A DNA stretch of 64,000 nucleotides from the NCBI GenBank assembly GCA_030280995.1, contig JASXTE010000009.1:1892501-1956500 (forward strand), read 5' to 3'. Every line of letters starts with the position of its first letter. The stretch's first letter is position 1. Positions 36,250 through 47,558 of the stretch are shown here, piece by piece. Source of the DNA: Hemileia vastatrix. Its lineage: Eukaryota > Basidiomycota > Pucciniomycetes > Pucciniales > Zaghouaniaceae. The notes beneath the pieces were generated by a model. It had not been told where the DNA came from. It was given only the letters and a program-made list of their open reading frames with translations, and made no database searches. Position numbers and translations under genes: made by a program.

Positions 36250-37449
36250 ATGGATTCTACTGTGACTACATCTAAGGGATTTCAGAAGAATGTTAACATG
36301 CCTAATTCGGCTGCATCATTTCCACAGACTGTAACTACAATAATTAGAGGTAAAGATTATAGTTTGTGTTTTGCGGGTATTAATACCAAGAATTTCTTAT
36401 GAAGGTTTGAACAAGCGACTGAAGTGCATAGAGCAACTGAGTATGATCTGGTGTGTCAAGTGCTTTTATTTGTCTCTAATGAGTGCAAAGACAATTTAGA
36501 GGATTTAAAGGGGCATGAAGAGTGCAATTGGTCAGCGCTAAAAAAACAGATGCTCAAGAGATGGCTGAAGGTTACCAAGGAAACTAAGTATACAGTAAAG
36601 GATCTGGATGTCTTGGTAAAGATGGTCAAAGCTAATGGGGGTGTTCAAGACCCTAGGGAATTTAAAAGTTTTAGAGATGGTTTTGATGAAATAGTGGAAA
36701 ATTTAGTCAGTAACAAAGATTTTAGTGATACTAATGCGTCTTTACCTTGGTTTTGTGAAGTGCTAGCACCAGAAGTTGAAGACTGGGTGAAGAGGCTCTT
36801 GGATAATGAAGGAAAGCTAGTCAAGAAGAGGGACAGTAATTATAAGTACCCTGGATTAGAAGAAGCAGAAATGAAGGTGGAAGAGGAAATGAAGTTGTTC
36901 CGAGTTGAGTGTCATGCAGCTAGAGTTGCTTTGGATAACCAGGAGATGGAAGAAGATGCGTCTGGCATGCAATCGCCTCCTCAGATGTTGTCTCCTAAAG
37001 TTAAAGTCTTAACTAAGGAGCCAGACTCAGTTATGGCAAGGATTGATGAGTTGGAGAAGAAAATAGTTGAAGTGGCAAAGGCATAAGAATTATTAAGGCC
37101 CAAGAGCTCTCCTCCAACATCGCATTTTGCTACTATGGTATGATACTATTGTAATAAGGAGGGACATACTAGGATGAGGTGTTATGCACTTCAAAAGGAT
37201 AAAGAGGAGAGGGTAGTTTACAAGGATGGAACTACGCTTATGTTGGAAGATGGGACTAAGCTTGTCAAAGACAAGGATCAAGGGATGTAAGCCATGGTCA
37301 TTGATCATATTAATAAAAAGTCTATGGAGGGCAGGTCAATCAAGGGCAAGGAGCCTGAAGCTAAAGAGAAAGGCAAGGATGTGAAGTCAGTCAATTTTTC
37401 AGTTACTTGTGCAGTGTTAAATTTTAAAGTAAAAGAAGGAGCAATTTAA
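36250..37449 (+). pseudogene. G2 gag with zinc knuckle
   Basis: An ATG at 36250 begins the frame that runs on through the gag core (RFEQATEVHRA, NWSALKKQMLKRW, LDVLVKMVKANGGV). After the core comes a charged helix and the knuckle YYCNKEGHTRMRC (37142-37180). The codon where the first knuckle Cys should be is TGA. In-frame stops occur at 36400, 37084, 37141, 37288 and 37447 with no frameshift. Several (TAA before VPLTA, TAA before AMVID) look like CAA-to-TAA changes. Confidence 0.75.
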
Positions 37450-38475
37450 GTGCCACTTACTGCAGCGCGTTTGGAGATGTTTTCAGCAAAGCACAAAAAA
37501 ATGACCCCGTCTACAATCAGTAGGCCGAGAAGAGCTGGCGCTAGGTATACAAATCCAGAGAATATGGAGGAAGAAGGGTATACTACTAGAGAGAATACAC
37601 CTGCGCCTATTCAGGATGTTGAAATGGATGGTATGGAACCAGTTGTTTATGGTGTGGATCATCAGGTAGAATATCAAACAATGATTATGGAGAAGTCAGA
37701 GGTAGTACGGCAAAGAGCGGTACCTACTGAAGGAATTCCAGGGACAAAGCGCAATACTCCAAAGAATCCACCTTGAAGAGCAAAGGCTGGTGCAAAGGAG
37801 ACTCAACCTAAATGGAGGATTCAGCGCCCGGTTTACTCTGATTTTCCTAAGGCAGCTGAGGATTTAGTTGCACAATGTTTGAAAACTACAGATTCTGTTA
37901 CATTGGGGGTGCTGACAGAAGTAGCGCCGGATGTAGCAAACAGAATTTTAGATAAGTTCAGGAAGAAAAGGGTTGCTAATTGCGCTGGGTTTGATGTTGG
38001 AGAGCAGTCATTTCAGCCAGTTGTCCAATTACCTAGGGCCCCACATTATGCATGACCCTTAGGGTACTTAACGATTACTGTAAATGGTAAGCAAATTAGA
38101 GCGTTAGTGGATACGGGTTTGAAAATCAACGTGGTGTCAGTAGATGATTCTGTGGAGTTAGGTCTTCTTGTTAAAGATGGTGAGGGTACTGTTTCAGGAA
38201 TCTGTGGAGGTAGGTTTCCTGTTATAGGTGTAGCAGAGTATGTACGCACTAGAGTTGTGGGAGCAAAGAGGGATATACATTTTTATGTTCCAATGGGTTT
38301 AGTTAGATCAGTTTTAGGCATGCCATTTCTGATGGATTATTCTTTAACTTTTGATTATTTTATAAATAAGACTATTGGAATAAGGATTATGGGTGATGAC
38401 AGTATTCCAGTAACAGAAGTCCTAGTAGAGCCCAAGTATGGTGTCTGGGAAACTAAGTACTCTAGATCTGCTTGA
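37450..38475 (+). pseudogene. G2 aspartic protease region
   Basis: The frame stays the same as gag. The retropepsin motif RALVDTGLKINVVS lies at about 38098-38140, and the C-terminal flank LVRSVLGMPFLMDY follows. Stops at 37774, 38053 and 38473 are in frame. Known role: processing of the Gag-Pol polyprotein. Confidence 0.7.
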
Positions 38476-38798
38476 TTAGAGAAAGAAAGAGAGTTTTATG
38501 AAGAAGTCTCAGATGATGAGATAGGGCGACCACCAGGAAGGCTCCAACATTTTAATTAGGGACTGGCATTTTAGGTCTTACTATCTCCCAGGATGAGAGG
38601 AACCCGGATAGTGACCAGTCAGTCCAACAAGAAGGGATACGTAAAGCAGTAATTTATAGGTGTCTTGGGAATACTAAAGTAGAATGTATTATACCTAAGC
38701 TTTTTGATTTCTTTTATTATGGATTTTGTTATACTTATATTAAAAAGAAAAGAAAAAAACAGGATTAAGGTGAAAACTGTAGTTATATTAGAAAGGGT

Positions 38799-40445
38799 TT
38801 GATTTTAAGTAATGAAGGGAGAAGCAAGCACTGTTTAGCATCAAAGTATAAACCAGTGGCTGTTAAGGTTAAACCAGTAAATGTACCAATGCTGGATTTG
38901 AATCCTCCTTTGCAGAGGCCGGAGTTGTCTAGGAATCCTTATGAAACTCCTTTAACAAAGTTTCCACCTGAATTTGCGGCTACTAGTAAAATCATGATGG
39001 AGAGGGTTCAGATAGTTTTTTTTGGACCAGAGGATTGGTTGTTGCAGGAAGAAAAGAAGTTGTTGTTACATGTTATGGTTCTCAGAGAAAAGGCTATTGC
39101 GTTTTCTGAAGAGGAAAGGGGTTTGTTGAAACACTCTTTTGGTAAACCTTATATTGATCCTGTTATACCTCATGCGCCGTGGCAAAAAAAGGCTTTTCCA
39201 ATACCAGCGGCTATAAGAGAAGAGTATACAGAACTAATTAGGGGAAGGTTAAGGTCTGGCTTGTATGAACAGTCCAGTGTTTTGTGTTGTTAAACATAAT
39301 GTTAAATTGAGGGTTGTTCATGATCTTAGGGAGATGAACAGGGTTACAGTAAAGGATTCAGGAATGCCACCAACACCAGAGGAGTTTGTGGATTCTTTTG
39401 TGAGACGCCCATCTTATGGATTAGGTGATATTATGGGAGGATACGATGAGCGCGAATTGGACGAATCATCCAGACCCATGACAAAGTTTGAAACCCCACT
39501 GGGGCGCTTTGGGTTGACAAGGTTACTGCAAGGTGCAACAATTTCTGTGGAGGTATACCAAGCACAGATGATGTGGATATTGCAAGATTAAATTCCAGAA
39601 CATGTGGGAATTTTGATTGATGATGGCGGTATAAAAGGACCAGCCAGCAATTACAATGGGGAGGTGTTATAGGAGAATCAGTATCTTAGAAGGTTTGTTT
39701 GGGAATATGCGATTACCCTGGAAAGAGTGCTATTCAGGATAAAGCAGGCAGGATTAAAAATCTCTGGGTCCAAGTTTTCTTGTTGTTTTCCAGTGCTAGA
39801 TATAGTGGGACATGTGGTATGCAAGGAAGGGAGGATCATTGCAGAAAAGCAGAAGAATAAGGTGCTTACATGGCCAAGGCCAAGAAATAATACAGAAGTT
39901 AGAGGATTTTTAGGCATTTTTACATATGTAAGAATGTTTATTCGAGATTTTGCTTTGTTGTCTTCACCTTTAAGGCGCTTAACAAGAAAAGATGTTGTAT
40001 GGGATTGGACGGAGGAATGCAATGAGTCATTTGAGTTGTTGAAAAGGATTGTAGGAAAAGATATTCTTTTGAAGAAATTGGAGTAGGGACCAAGCACTGG
40101 GAAAATTACTCTAGCGGTGGATTCTAGTGTGACTGCAGTGGGCGCAGTTTTGATGCAGGTGGATGAGGAAGGTAATGATAGACCTGTCCTTTATGAATAT
40201 AAGACTTTTACTAGAGTAGAGTCTAGTTACTCTCAGTCTAAGCTGGAGTTATGTGGAGTAGTGATGATTCTTAAGAAGCTACAATAGATGCTTTGGGGGT
40301 AACATTTTGAGTTGCAGGTTGATGCGCTATCGTTGGTGCAAATGATTAGAAGCCCGAGTTTACCAGATGCGCCCATAACAAGGTGGGTGGCGCAGATTAA
40401 TTTTTTTCTTTTGATTTAGTCCATAAGCCAAGAAAGTTTTTCACT
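38799..40445 (+). pseudogene. G2 reverse transcriptase and RNase H (LIDD type)
   Basis: The first part (38799-39293) is shifted; the frame returns at about 39265 with VVHDLREMNRVT. GGYDERELDE, TKFETPLGRFGL and the polymerase box GILIDDGGIKGP follow; the usual aromatic residue of YxDD is Leu. FLGIFTYVRMFI and RNase H (LAVDSSVTAVGAVL, YSQSKLELCG, LQVDALS) follow. Stops are at 39589, 39670, 40084, 40288 and 40300. A frameshift at the T7 tract (about 40400) separates it from the next segment. A Gypsy group with F/L-IDD is, from memory, common in rusts. Confidence 0.8.
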
Positions 40446-42140
40446 ATGCCAGCTTCATTATCTAGAAAACCTCCATGTGAAGAAGACTCGGAAGCCGAAG
40501 AATTTGAAGAAAATAAGAGATGGGCAAATGGGATAGATTATTGTTATGAAAGATTTGGCAAGGTTGTCCGTGATGAAGATAAACTAGCAGGAAAGGTCGT
40601 CCGCAATGACGATAAACTAGCAGCGTGGAAAGTCTGTAAAGACATAAAACTAGATGTTGAAGATGCAAAGGATGTTTGTAGCAAAGGTAGTCTGCAACTG
40701 GATTTAGGAAATGCTGAAGATAATGTAGCAACTTGGAGTACGCTATGAAAGGCAGTGGAAGAGTCAGATGACAAAGATGATTCAAGGGGAAGACAAGATA
40801 GTAGTACTCATATCAAAGAGAAGGAGTATTTGGAAGACAACACATCTACTGATGAGGGAGTAGAGCTGTTGAGGTTATATCTGGAAGGTAGTAGTCAACC
40901 AGCTTTTTTCAATAAAAAGGTTTGGCGCAAAATTGAAAAGCGTTCTAAAGGCTATTTTATTAAAAATGGGAAGTTATGGAAGGATCAATATTTGTTTCCT
41001 CAGTTAGTTGTCCAAACTAGGAAAAGTAAGGAGAAGATACTCAGGGAGTTACATGAGAATTAAGGACATAGAGGTCAAGACAAGACATATCGCAGACTTA
41101 GGGAAATATTCTGGTGGCCCAATATGAAGAATGGAGTAAGAGATTAGGTTAAATCTTGTCCTGAATGTCAGCGTAGGAGTTACAGAAAGCCGAAAATGAA
41201 ACGTAGAGCAACGGGCAAAGATACTGTTTTCGGTAGGGTCAGTTTAGATGCAGTTCATATAAAAGAAGGACACTTTAAATACTTGGTAGTATCCAGGGAA
41301 GATCTATCAGGATGAGTTAAAGCAGCACCATCGGTTAATATTAAGGCAAGAAATGTAGCTGAATTCTTGAAGAAAGAATGGGTTTATAGGTACAGGGTAA
41401 TGAAGATGGTGACTGTAGATGGTGGGGCTGAATTTTCTGGAGAATTCCAAATAGTCAAAGGTATTGGTGCAAGGCTAAGAGTTGCAACACCATATTATTC
41501 TGAAGCAGAGGGGATGGTAGAAAGAGGTCATCAAGTTATAAATGATGTGCTAGTTAAATTATGTGGGAATAATGGGGTGAAGTGGAAGAACTAATTGCCA
41601 TTAGTTTTGTTTGCGGACAGGATTTCAGTCAAAAGGACAACAGGTTTTTCACCATATGAACTTATGTTTGGTCAAAGGGCGGTATTACCTATTGATCTAG
41701 ATGCTGGATCTTTTCTAGGAAGTGACTGGGATCAAGTGCGCTCGACTGAAGATTTGATTCTAGCGAGGGTAGCGCAGCTTGAAAGAAAAGACAAGTTTGT
41801 GGAGAAGGCATATGATAGAATGATGCAGATATGGGACAAGTCAGTTTAATATTAGGATGAGCATTTAGCGCATAGGTTAAGGAAGCCATTGAACCCAAGA
41901 GATTTGGTTTTGGTTTATAATAGAAGTTTAGAAGATCAATGGGGGAAGATGTTTTCTGACAGATGGAATGGTCCTTATAGGATAAGAAAGCAGATAATGG
42001 GGGGGTCTTACTTACTGGAGGAACTGGATGGTACTGAATGGAAGCTACATGTGGCGGCAGATAAGATCAAAAGATACTACCCAAGGGGTGTTCCAGTGAT
42101 ACAAGATAACCTCTGGAAAGAGGAAAAACTACCAGAATGA
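40446..42140 (+). pseudogene. G2 integrase region
   Basis: A spacer with two KLAGKVVRNDDKLA-like repeats is followed by an H-H-C-C finger (HEN, GHRG, SCPECQ). The catalytic core shows D in SLDAVHI, D in VTVDGGAEF and E in AEGMVERGH. The C-terminal domain includes DRWNGPYRIRKQ and ends at 42140. Stops occur at 40746, 41061, 41145, 41313, 41592 and 41847-41855, mostly where Trp or Gln is expected. No chromodomain is seen. Confidence 0.8.
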
Positions 42141-42612
42141 CCTCTGGGAAGAGGTTAAACTAACAAGTTATGTTAAGCTTTGTTTTTCTAAGAGGACTTA
42201 CAGAAGGCTTTGACACAGTTGTAACAGATAGAGGGTGCTAACTGGAAGTTAGGTACCCTATGGCTGAACAGGCACCTGGCATAAGCACTCAGATGAGGGC
42301 GTAGAGGAAAATGAAATCTTATATTTTCATTGTTTGAGAGGAAATGACAAGATAGGCAATTTGATTAAAGGAGGTGCATATCATGTAAACGCAAAAGACG
42401 CAGGGAATTTAGTTAATGAGTTAACTAAACAGGAGTGGAATAATGATTTATAGATGGAGCGCTCTATAGTTCTATTCTTATTTACATTGTGTATTCTTGT
42501 ATCACAGTAAAGTCGGTACAGTTTTATGATTTAAAAGTTTATTTTTGAATTTATTTTTAGGGTTTACAGTCTTTTAAAGAAAATAGAGGGATCAAAGTTA
42601 GGCTCTCTAAAA
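42141..42612. other. G2 non-coding stretch after pol
   Basis: A duplicated AACCTCTGG/GACCTCTGG motif lies at the start; nothing else was recognised. Confidence 0.4.
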
Positions 42613-43541
42613 TTAGAAGACAAGTAGTATGGAAGACAGGTGTAGAAGAATAGCGCTGTGTCTAAAATTATTATTTAAAGGCATAGCAAGAAAAAAGATG
42701 AAGACTATGTACAGGGATAATGGACAGAGAAGGCTCATATGGAGAGCGCTAGTGGAATATTCAGTATTGGGGTGAAAGCTATTAGGATATCCTTTCCAGT
42801 CTTCAAGCATGACAAAATGACAAGGATTGGCGAGGAATCCAAGAATAGTTGATGAGCTGATTTCTTTCATTAGTTGACCTATCATTTCTTTATGGGTGTA
42901 GCAAGCTTCAAGTTCAGCCTCAGAAAAAGCTGGTGCGTTATAATAGGATAGAGACATAGCGTCATATATAAGACAAAGCCTGGAAAACATTTGCATGGAA
43001 TGAATGAAAGGTAAAGGAATAGGAGCCCATCCCAGGGAGATGGATTCATTGAAGCCTGAAAAAGAGTCAGCAGGTAAGGGAAGCGTAATTATAATGAAGG
43101 GTACTTACTTGCTAATAAGTTTTGTGGGCACCCTGATGGCAAATAAATTGTAGCGGAGCCTGAGTGCATAGAAGCATTAGAGCTCGGAGTGGAAGAAGGC
43201 ACGATGCTAGGCTGGATAGATATTTTGCGCCTGGGAAAAGTAGGAAGCAATGGCGACTCATAAGGAACATTATTATTGGTAGAAGAGTTGGGGCTAGCGG
43301 GACTAGTGGTTGTAAATATGGGGGTGCTACTGGTAGAACTAGGTGGAAAGCGAATATGACCAGTAGGCTGAGGAGTATTTTGGTTCAGAGAGATGTTGCA
43401 AGTTATGTGGTATCTAAACCAGATGTCACAGGCAGGTCTAAAGGAGGGATACCCCCGAGGTCTAGAAAATGTAAAATTGAAGTTGAGGCGTTCACAAAAT
43501 GAGCACACTTGATCTTTGGGAACTGTGCAATATTGAGTCAT
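42613..43541 (-). CDS. G2 antisense gene A, spliced, degenerate cysteine pairs
   Basis: Exon 1 is 43541-43109 and exon 2 is 43055-42613 on the minus strand. The 53-bp intron (43108-43056) has donor GTAAGT, a GCTGAC branch-like site and acceptor TTTTTCAG. The two exons total 876 nt and join in frame to 291 residues. The N-terminus reads CTVPKDQVCSFCERLNFNF and ACDIWFRYHITC, a weakened version of two C-x2-C-x6-C clusters (third Cys of the first is Phe, second Cys of the second is Trp). A Ser/Thr/Pro/Asn-rich linker and an acidic C-terminal domain with hydrophobic segments follow. It lies antisense to G2 between pol and the 3' LTR. Function unknown; zinc-binding DNA or RNA contact is possible. 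Confidence 0.6.
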
Positions 43542-44066
43542 GATGTTTGGATGAAGGTAATCCGTGTTATTAGACAGGCTATTTATAGGTCAATAATGGC
43601 ATTATGGAAAAGAAATCAGTTGCACAAAAACTGACATGAGCGCTGAATGGTTTCTAAGAAGGATATGAAGAATTTTCATCAAAGAAAAAAGAAAAAAATT
43701 AAAGGACCTAAGGAAAGGTGAATCCGTCGCAGTCAAGAGAAAGTCATATGTTGCGAAGATCTGAAGATTTCAAGGGAACACATGCATATATGATGCAGGG
43801 GAGTTATCTGCTTCTATAGAGAGTAGCGCCAATCTTTAATTTATTTTGTGTTTATTGTTTCATCTTTCATAGGCACTTAGTAGTAAGGTGCACTGTTTGG
43901 AAAAAGGATGATATTTTTTGGGGCAACTCATCTCACAGATGTTGGGTTCTCACAAGGAACTTTGGGTCAAGCAGAATTAACAAAAAAAAATATTAAAAAA
44001 ATATAATTTTTGCATTTTTTTTACAAAGCTATGTAAAATTTATTAGGAATATATAAGGAAGATTTT
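43542..44066. other. Spacer between antisense genes A and B
   Basis: No coding sequence recognised; possible promoter of gene A and 3' end of gene B. Confidence 0.4.
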
Positions 44067-46291
44067 TTAGTATTCTGAATCATCATAGACCGGGACGCAG
44101 AAGTCCCAGTTGTTAACCGCCTCTTGCATGTTTTGTTGCAAGGTGGTTATTAGCTGTTTGCGTCTATTATACTTGGCGCAAGTATAAACCGGGACTGCCT
44201 CAAGAAATTTCTTGACAGCAGCTATCATATTGTTTGTATGAGGAATGGTTGCATTGTATGGTGCGCAGGCAATGTGCTCTGCAAAATCCCAGTTTTGAGC
44301 CATGGTGGGCTCTTCCTAATTGTCATTAGGAGGGACGTCCGCTGGCCAATCATCTGAGATGATAGTGTCATTAACTGGCTGAAGAGAAGTCCAGTCAGGA
44401 GTTTGTGTGTGGAGTACACTACGGAATAGGGTCGGTATCCCAGGCGGGATCTTCTTCCAAGACTGGAAGGAACAGAGGAGCGTTAGGAGGCAGAGGGGAT
44501 GTGGCGTAAGGTGTGCCTGGCACATTCTAAAAGAGGAAAGAGAGAATGTGTCAGTATAGTCTAGTATATAAGTATGATATAATAGTGTTATTTTATGGTC
44601 CTACTACTTATTAATAAATGATTTAGTGATTAAACCTTAGGGGAAGACTAATAGAATAGTTATACTCAAATAAAACTCACAATACTTGGATTTAAATGCG
44701 TGCTAGTGGTGGAAAATAGAAGAATAAAATATAGTTATAGCTTTTATAAAGATAATATCAATTTATAGAGGCTTTATAATATATTTATGAATGCTAATAA
44801 TTGTATTGTAGTGTTTGTTTGAAGTGTAGTAATTGAATGATGATAATAAACCGTCAAAATCCCTCCTTACTTATACCCAAATCCACTGGAGTGCACAGAC
44901 CTTCAATCCAGATGATGTCACTGCTATCCCCGGCAATTACAGCACTGTGAGGGCCCATCACCTCCCCATGGCGTCAACTTCAAGCAGTTTCAACACCCAG
45001 ACCTCCAGTAAGGACCCTCCATCACTATTAATAATAACACAGAGTCATACCATAAATAGAAAACCCAGATAAAAGCGGATAACATAAAGAAACAGGTAAA
45101 ATAAATGATCAAAAAGAGATTTAATGAAACTAAAAGCATATAAAGGAAACAAATAAAATGTCCAAGCCCCCAAAAACATCCCCAAGCATCCACATTAACC
45201 CAAAAACATCTTTCCAACCCATAAATCCGTGAATAACCATCCAAGGAAGTAATTTTAGTTGTCCAAACTGGGTGTATGCGCCTGATATAGGTGTCTATGC
45301 TTCTGTAGGCGTTGTGAGTCCACTGATTTCGTCCATATGACCTAAAATAAGCAGAAAAACAAAGGTTATAGGCTATTAAGGGGCTAAAACCCACTTATAT
45401 ACCTAAATATACATAATATACTGCATATTTCACTGAATATGAGATTTATGTATACATATAAGCTTATGTATGTCAATAATTACTTCATATCACTTAAGAT
45501 AAGTATATTATGACTCCATTAACACCTTAATAAGTATTATTAGGCCATGGATAAGCTATTTAAACTATTATAAATTATATAATAGAATAATAATTATATA
45601 TATATATATAATAAAATAATATATATTATTATTTTAACCTTATTTTTAAGATATAAGCTTAATCTAGTTAAGGTTATCTTATTTTAAGCATAAGAAATAC
45701 TCAGTCCTAAGGATATTTAGGCTGACAGAATTTTAGAGTTAGATCAGAAGAGGGTGAAGAAGGAGAAGAAGAATTACTGTACTCTCCTCTGAAAAGAGAG
45801 AGTTAGGAATAGAGGCGAAACTACTAGGCGTAGGTGCGCAGTAACCAAACTTGACTTGCTTGTTTCCAAGTGGGGTCAAAGAAGTGGGTGCAGGGCGCTT
45901 GATGGTCATCTGACTCATCATATTTGAAGTGAAAGCATTGGGATCCAGGTGCGCAAAAGTGGGCAGCCCATTGTAACTACACTTCTTTTTGTGTTGTTTA
46001 CAGTAATTGCACGAATAGGAAAGAAAAAAAAAGAAATTAGTAATAGGAAGAAAGGAAGGAAGAGAAATGAAGAAAACTTACACTAAAGAAAGTATTTCCA
46101 AAGCGGGCTTTTGAGAAGTGGCAGGGAGTTATGCCATTCTCGATGCAGCAGGTGCATCTTGTCCCACCCATCAGTGTAGTTACTGGTGTCATAGGTGGAG
46201 CAGTAGTGGGCTGGGTACACACAAACTGTCGGATTGCTTCCACAACATTGGAGGTATTTTTGGTGTTAATGGTAGTTTTTCTAGTATTCAT
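44067..46291 (-). pseudogene. G2 antisense gene B, paired CX2CX6-7C protein, split by G3 LTR
   Basis: The likely start is the ATG at 46291 (MNTRKTTINTK), about 140 bp inside the 3' LTR. Exon 1 has CTCCIENGITPC. A 70-bp intron (46081-46012) has donor GTAAGT and branch TACTAAT, but its last two bases read CG rather than AG. Exon 2 resumes in the same phase with CNYCKQHKKKC. Exon 2 loses frame, and the solo LTR of G3 (44549-45727) sits in or near a later intron, because an acceptor (ctcttttag) lies just beyond it. The C-terminal part (44303-44067) reads MAQNWDFAEHIACAPYN. The two clusters resemble the first half of a Zn2Cys6 motif used twice. Confidence 0.55.
44549..45727 (-). repeat. G3 LTR, copy 1 (solo)
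   Basis: 1,179 bp with ends TGTCAG and CTGACA, flanked by GAATG and GAATT (4 of 5 bases match as target duplication). Orientation is from G3 gag, which is on the minus strand in units 2 and 3. The 134-codon minus-strand open frame inside is probably chance. Confidence 0.75.
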
Positions 46292-46428
46292 TGAAGGAAA
46301 TAAATTTGAGAAAGTAAAAATGAGCATTTGTAGTAAGTAAAGGAAGAAGTTTGAAGGTGGAGGAATAAAGTGCTGTGAGATGCAGGATTTTTATAGGCTC
46401 CTGGGGACAGTCACGAGTAGAGCAAAGT

Positions 46429-47558
46429 TGTGGTATGCACCTCACAGGTAGTTTGATTTTGGACCAATCAGCTCGCATAGTCCAGGAAGAACAAAGGGGA
46501 TTCAAAGCGCAGTAGGTAGTGCTAAACTATAATACGTATTTGTGTGTTTCAAGAAAAAAGGGAAATAGAAGCACGGAAGAAGATTCAGGGTCTGTGCGCT
46601 CAAATTTTGCAGCAGAATGTGCCACACAATGGGGAATCATGTGTTATTGATTTAGGACTGCAAGCACTGAACAATATGGATTTGGATTTTCCAATAATCA
46701 TGTGTTACGCACTAAGGAGGGAATAATGGCTCAAGGAAAGACTCAAGTGCCAAGTATACTGCACCGCGGCTAGTGTGGTACCTTTCTGAAACAGGTAAAA
46801 TAGGAGGTTAACTAGTTAAAAGTCAAAGAAACTAGGATCAGTGTTAGAAGGAGTCAAACTTAGAAGTAGCGCTGAAACAAAACAAAGGTACAGTCAGGAG
46901 TGCACATGTGTATTATTAGTGAAACAAGTTAGTACTAGTGTCAGTAAGGATAGGCGCTAGATTCAGCGCTGGAGATCCACTAGGGAACTGTGTTTTGAGC
47001 GCTGGAAAAATATAAAAAGGGGTATCTCATCTAGTAATAATGGAGGAGAACAATTGAAAAATAATTAAATAACAAACAAATAGTTAATAATTGTGGAGTC
47101 AAGTATAAGATATCAGATTTTCTGCAATAATTTGTTTGGAAATATATATTAGAGATATTTATGAATCTTTTTGTCATTTGTGTGTCTTTGAGTGTATTTC
47201 TTATAGTATAAGTGAAAGATTTCAACATAGAGAGAATATATAGATTTAGTAAGATTGACTAGTATTAGAGTTATTTTATTGCTATAGTAAGGCATATTCA
47301 AAGAGAGCGCTTCAAGAGGGAGTATCTGTGAATATTAGCGCTTGTTAAGAATAGAAATATCCAGATATTAATAATTGTTTTTTTCCAATATTTTAAAATA
47401 ATTTCTCAAATTTTAAAATTTCTAATCTCATATCAGTGTTACACATTATTGTGCTGTCTTTAAAAATAAGAGTTTCAGGCACTTCTTTTTAGAAATTGAA
47501 AAGAAGAACCAACCCATCTTGCATTGTGTCTACTGGTTAGTAATTTATAACACTCTAA
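46429..47558 (+). repeat. G2 3' LTR, copy 1
   Basis: It begins TGTGGTATGC and ends near CACTCTAA. It is followed by C2 integrase sequence CGACTTGGTCAC (R-L-G-H). Confidence 0.85.

Larger units (their letters stand above)
34876..47558 (+). mobile_element. G2: Ty3/Gypsy element with antisense genes
   Basis: 5' LTR, primer site, gag, protease, RT, RNase H, integrase, two antisense genes, then 3' LTR. The element is inserted in C2 with a probable 5-bp duplication (AACAA at 34871, AACGA at 47559; one mismatch). A minus-strand LTR (G3) sits inside its 3' part. The two LTRs differ at many sites, largely transitions with several GCGC-to-GCAC losses in the 5' copy, so the insertion is old. Confidence 0.8.

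Noticed and set aside
36250..42140. Programmed stop-codon readthrough or an alternative genetic code to explain the in-frame stops of G2
   Set aside because: All three stop codons occur, at positions where Gln, Trp, Arg or Cys is expected, and other frames in the window use normal stops. Mutation is simpler.
43164..43502. 112-codon plus-strand frame with Arg-rich sequence
   Set aside because: Shadow of antisense gene A; the minus frame has an intron and cysteine motifs, this one has neither.
44990..45394. 134-codon minus-strand frame inside the G3 LTR as a membrane protein (repeated at 49638 and 54286)
   Set aside because: It lies wholly inside an LTR. Hydrophobicity comes from AT-rich codons, and its threefold presence only reflects the tandem repeat.
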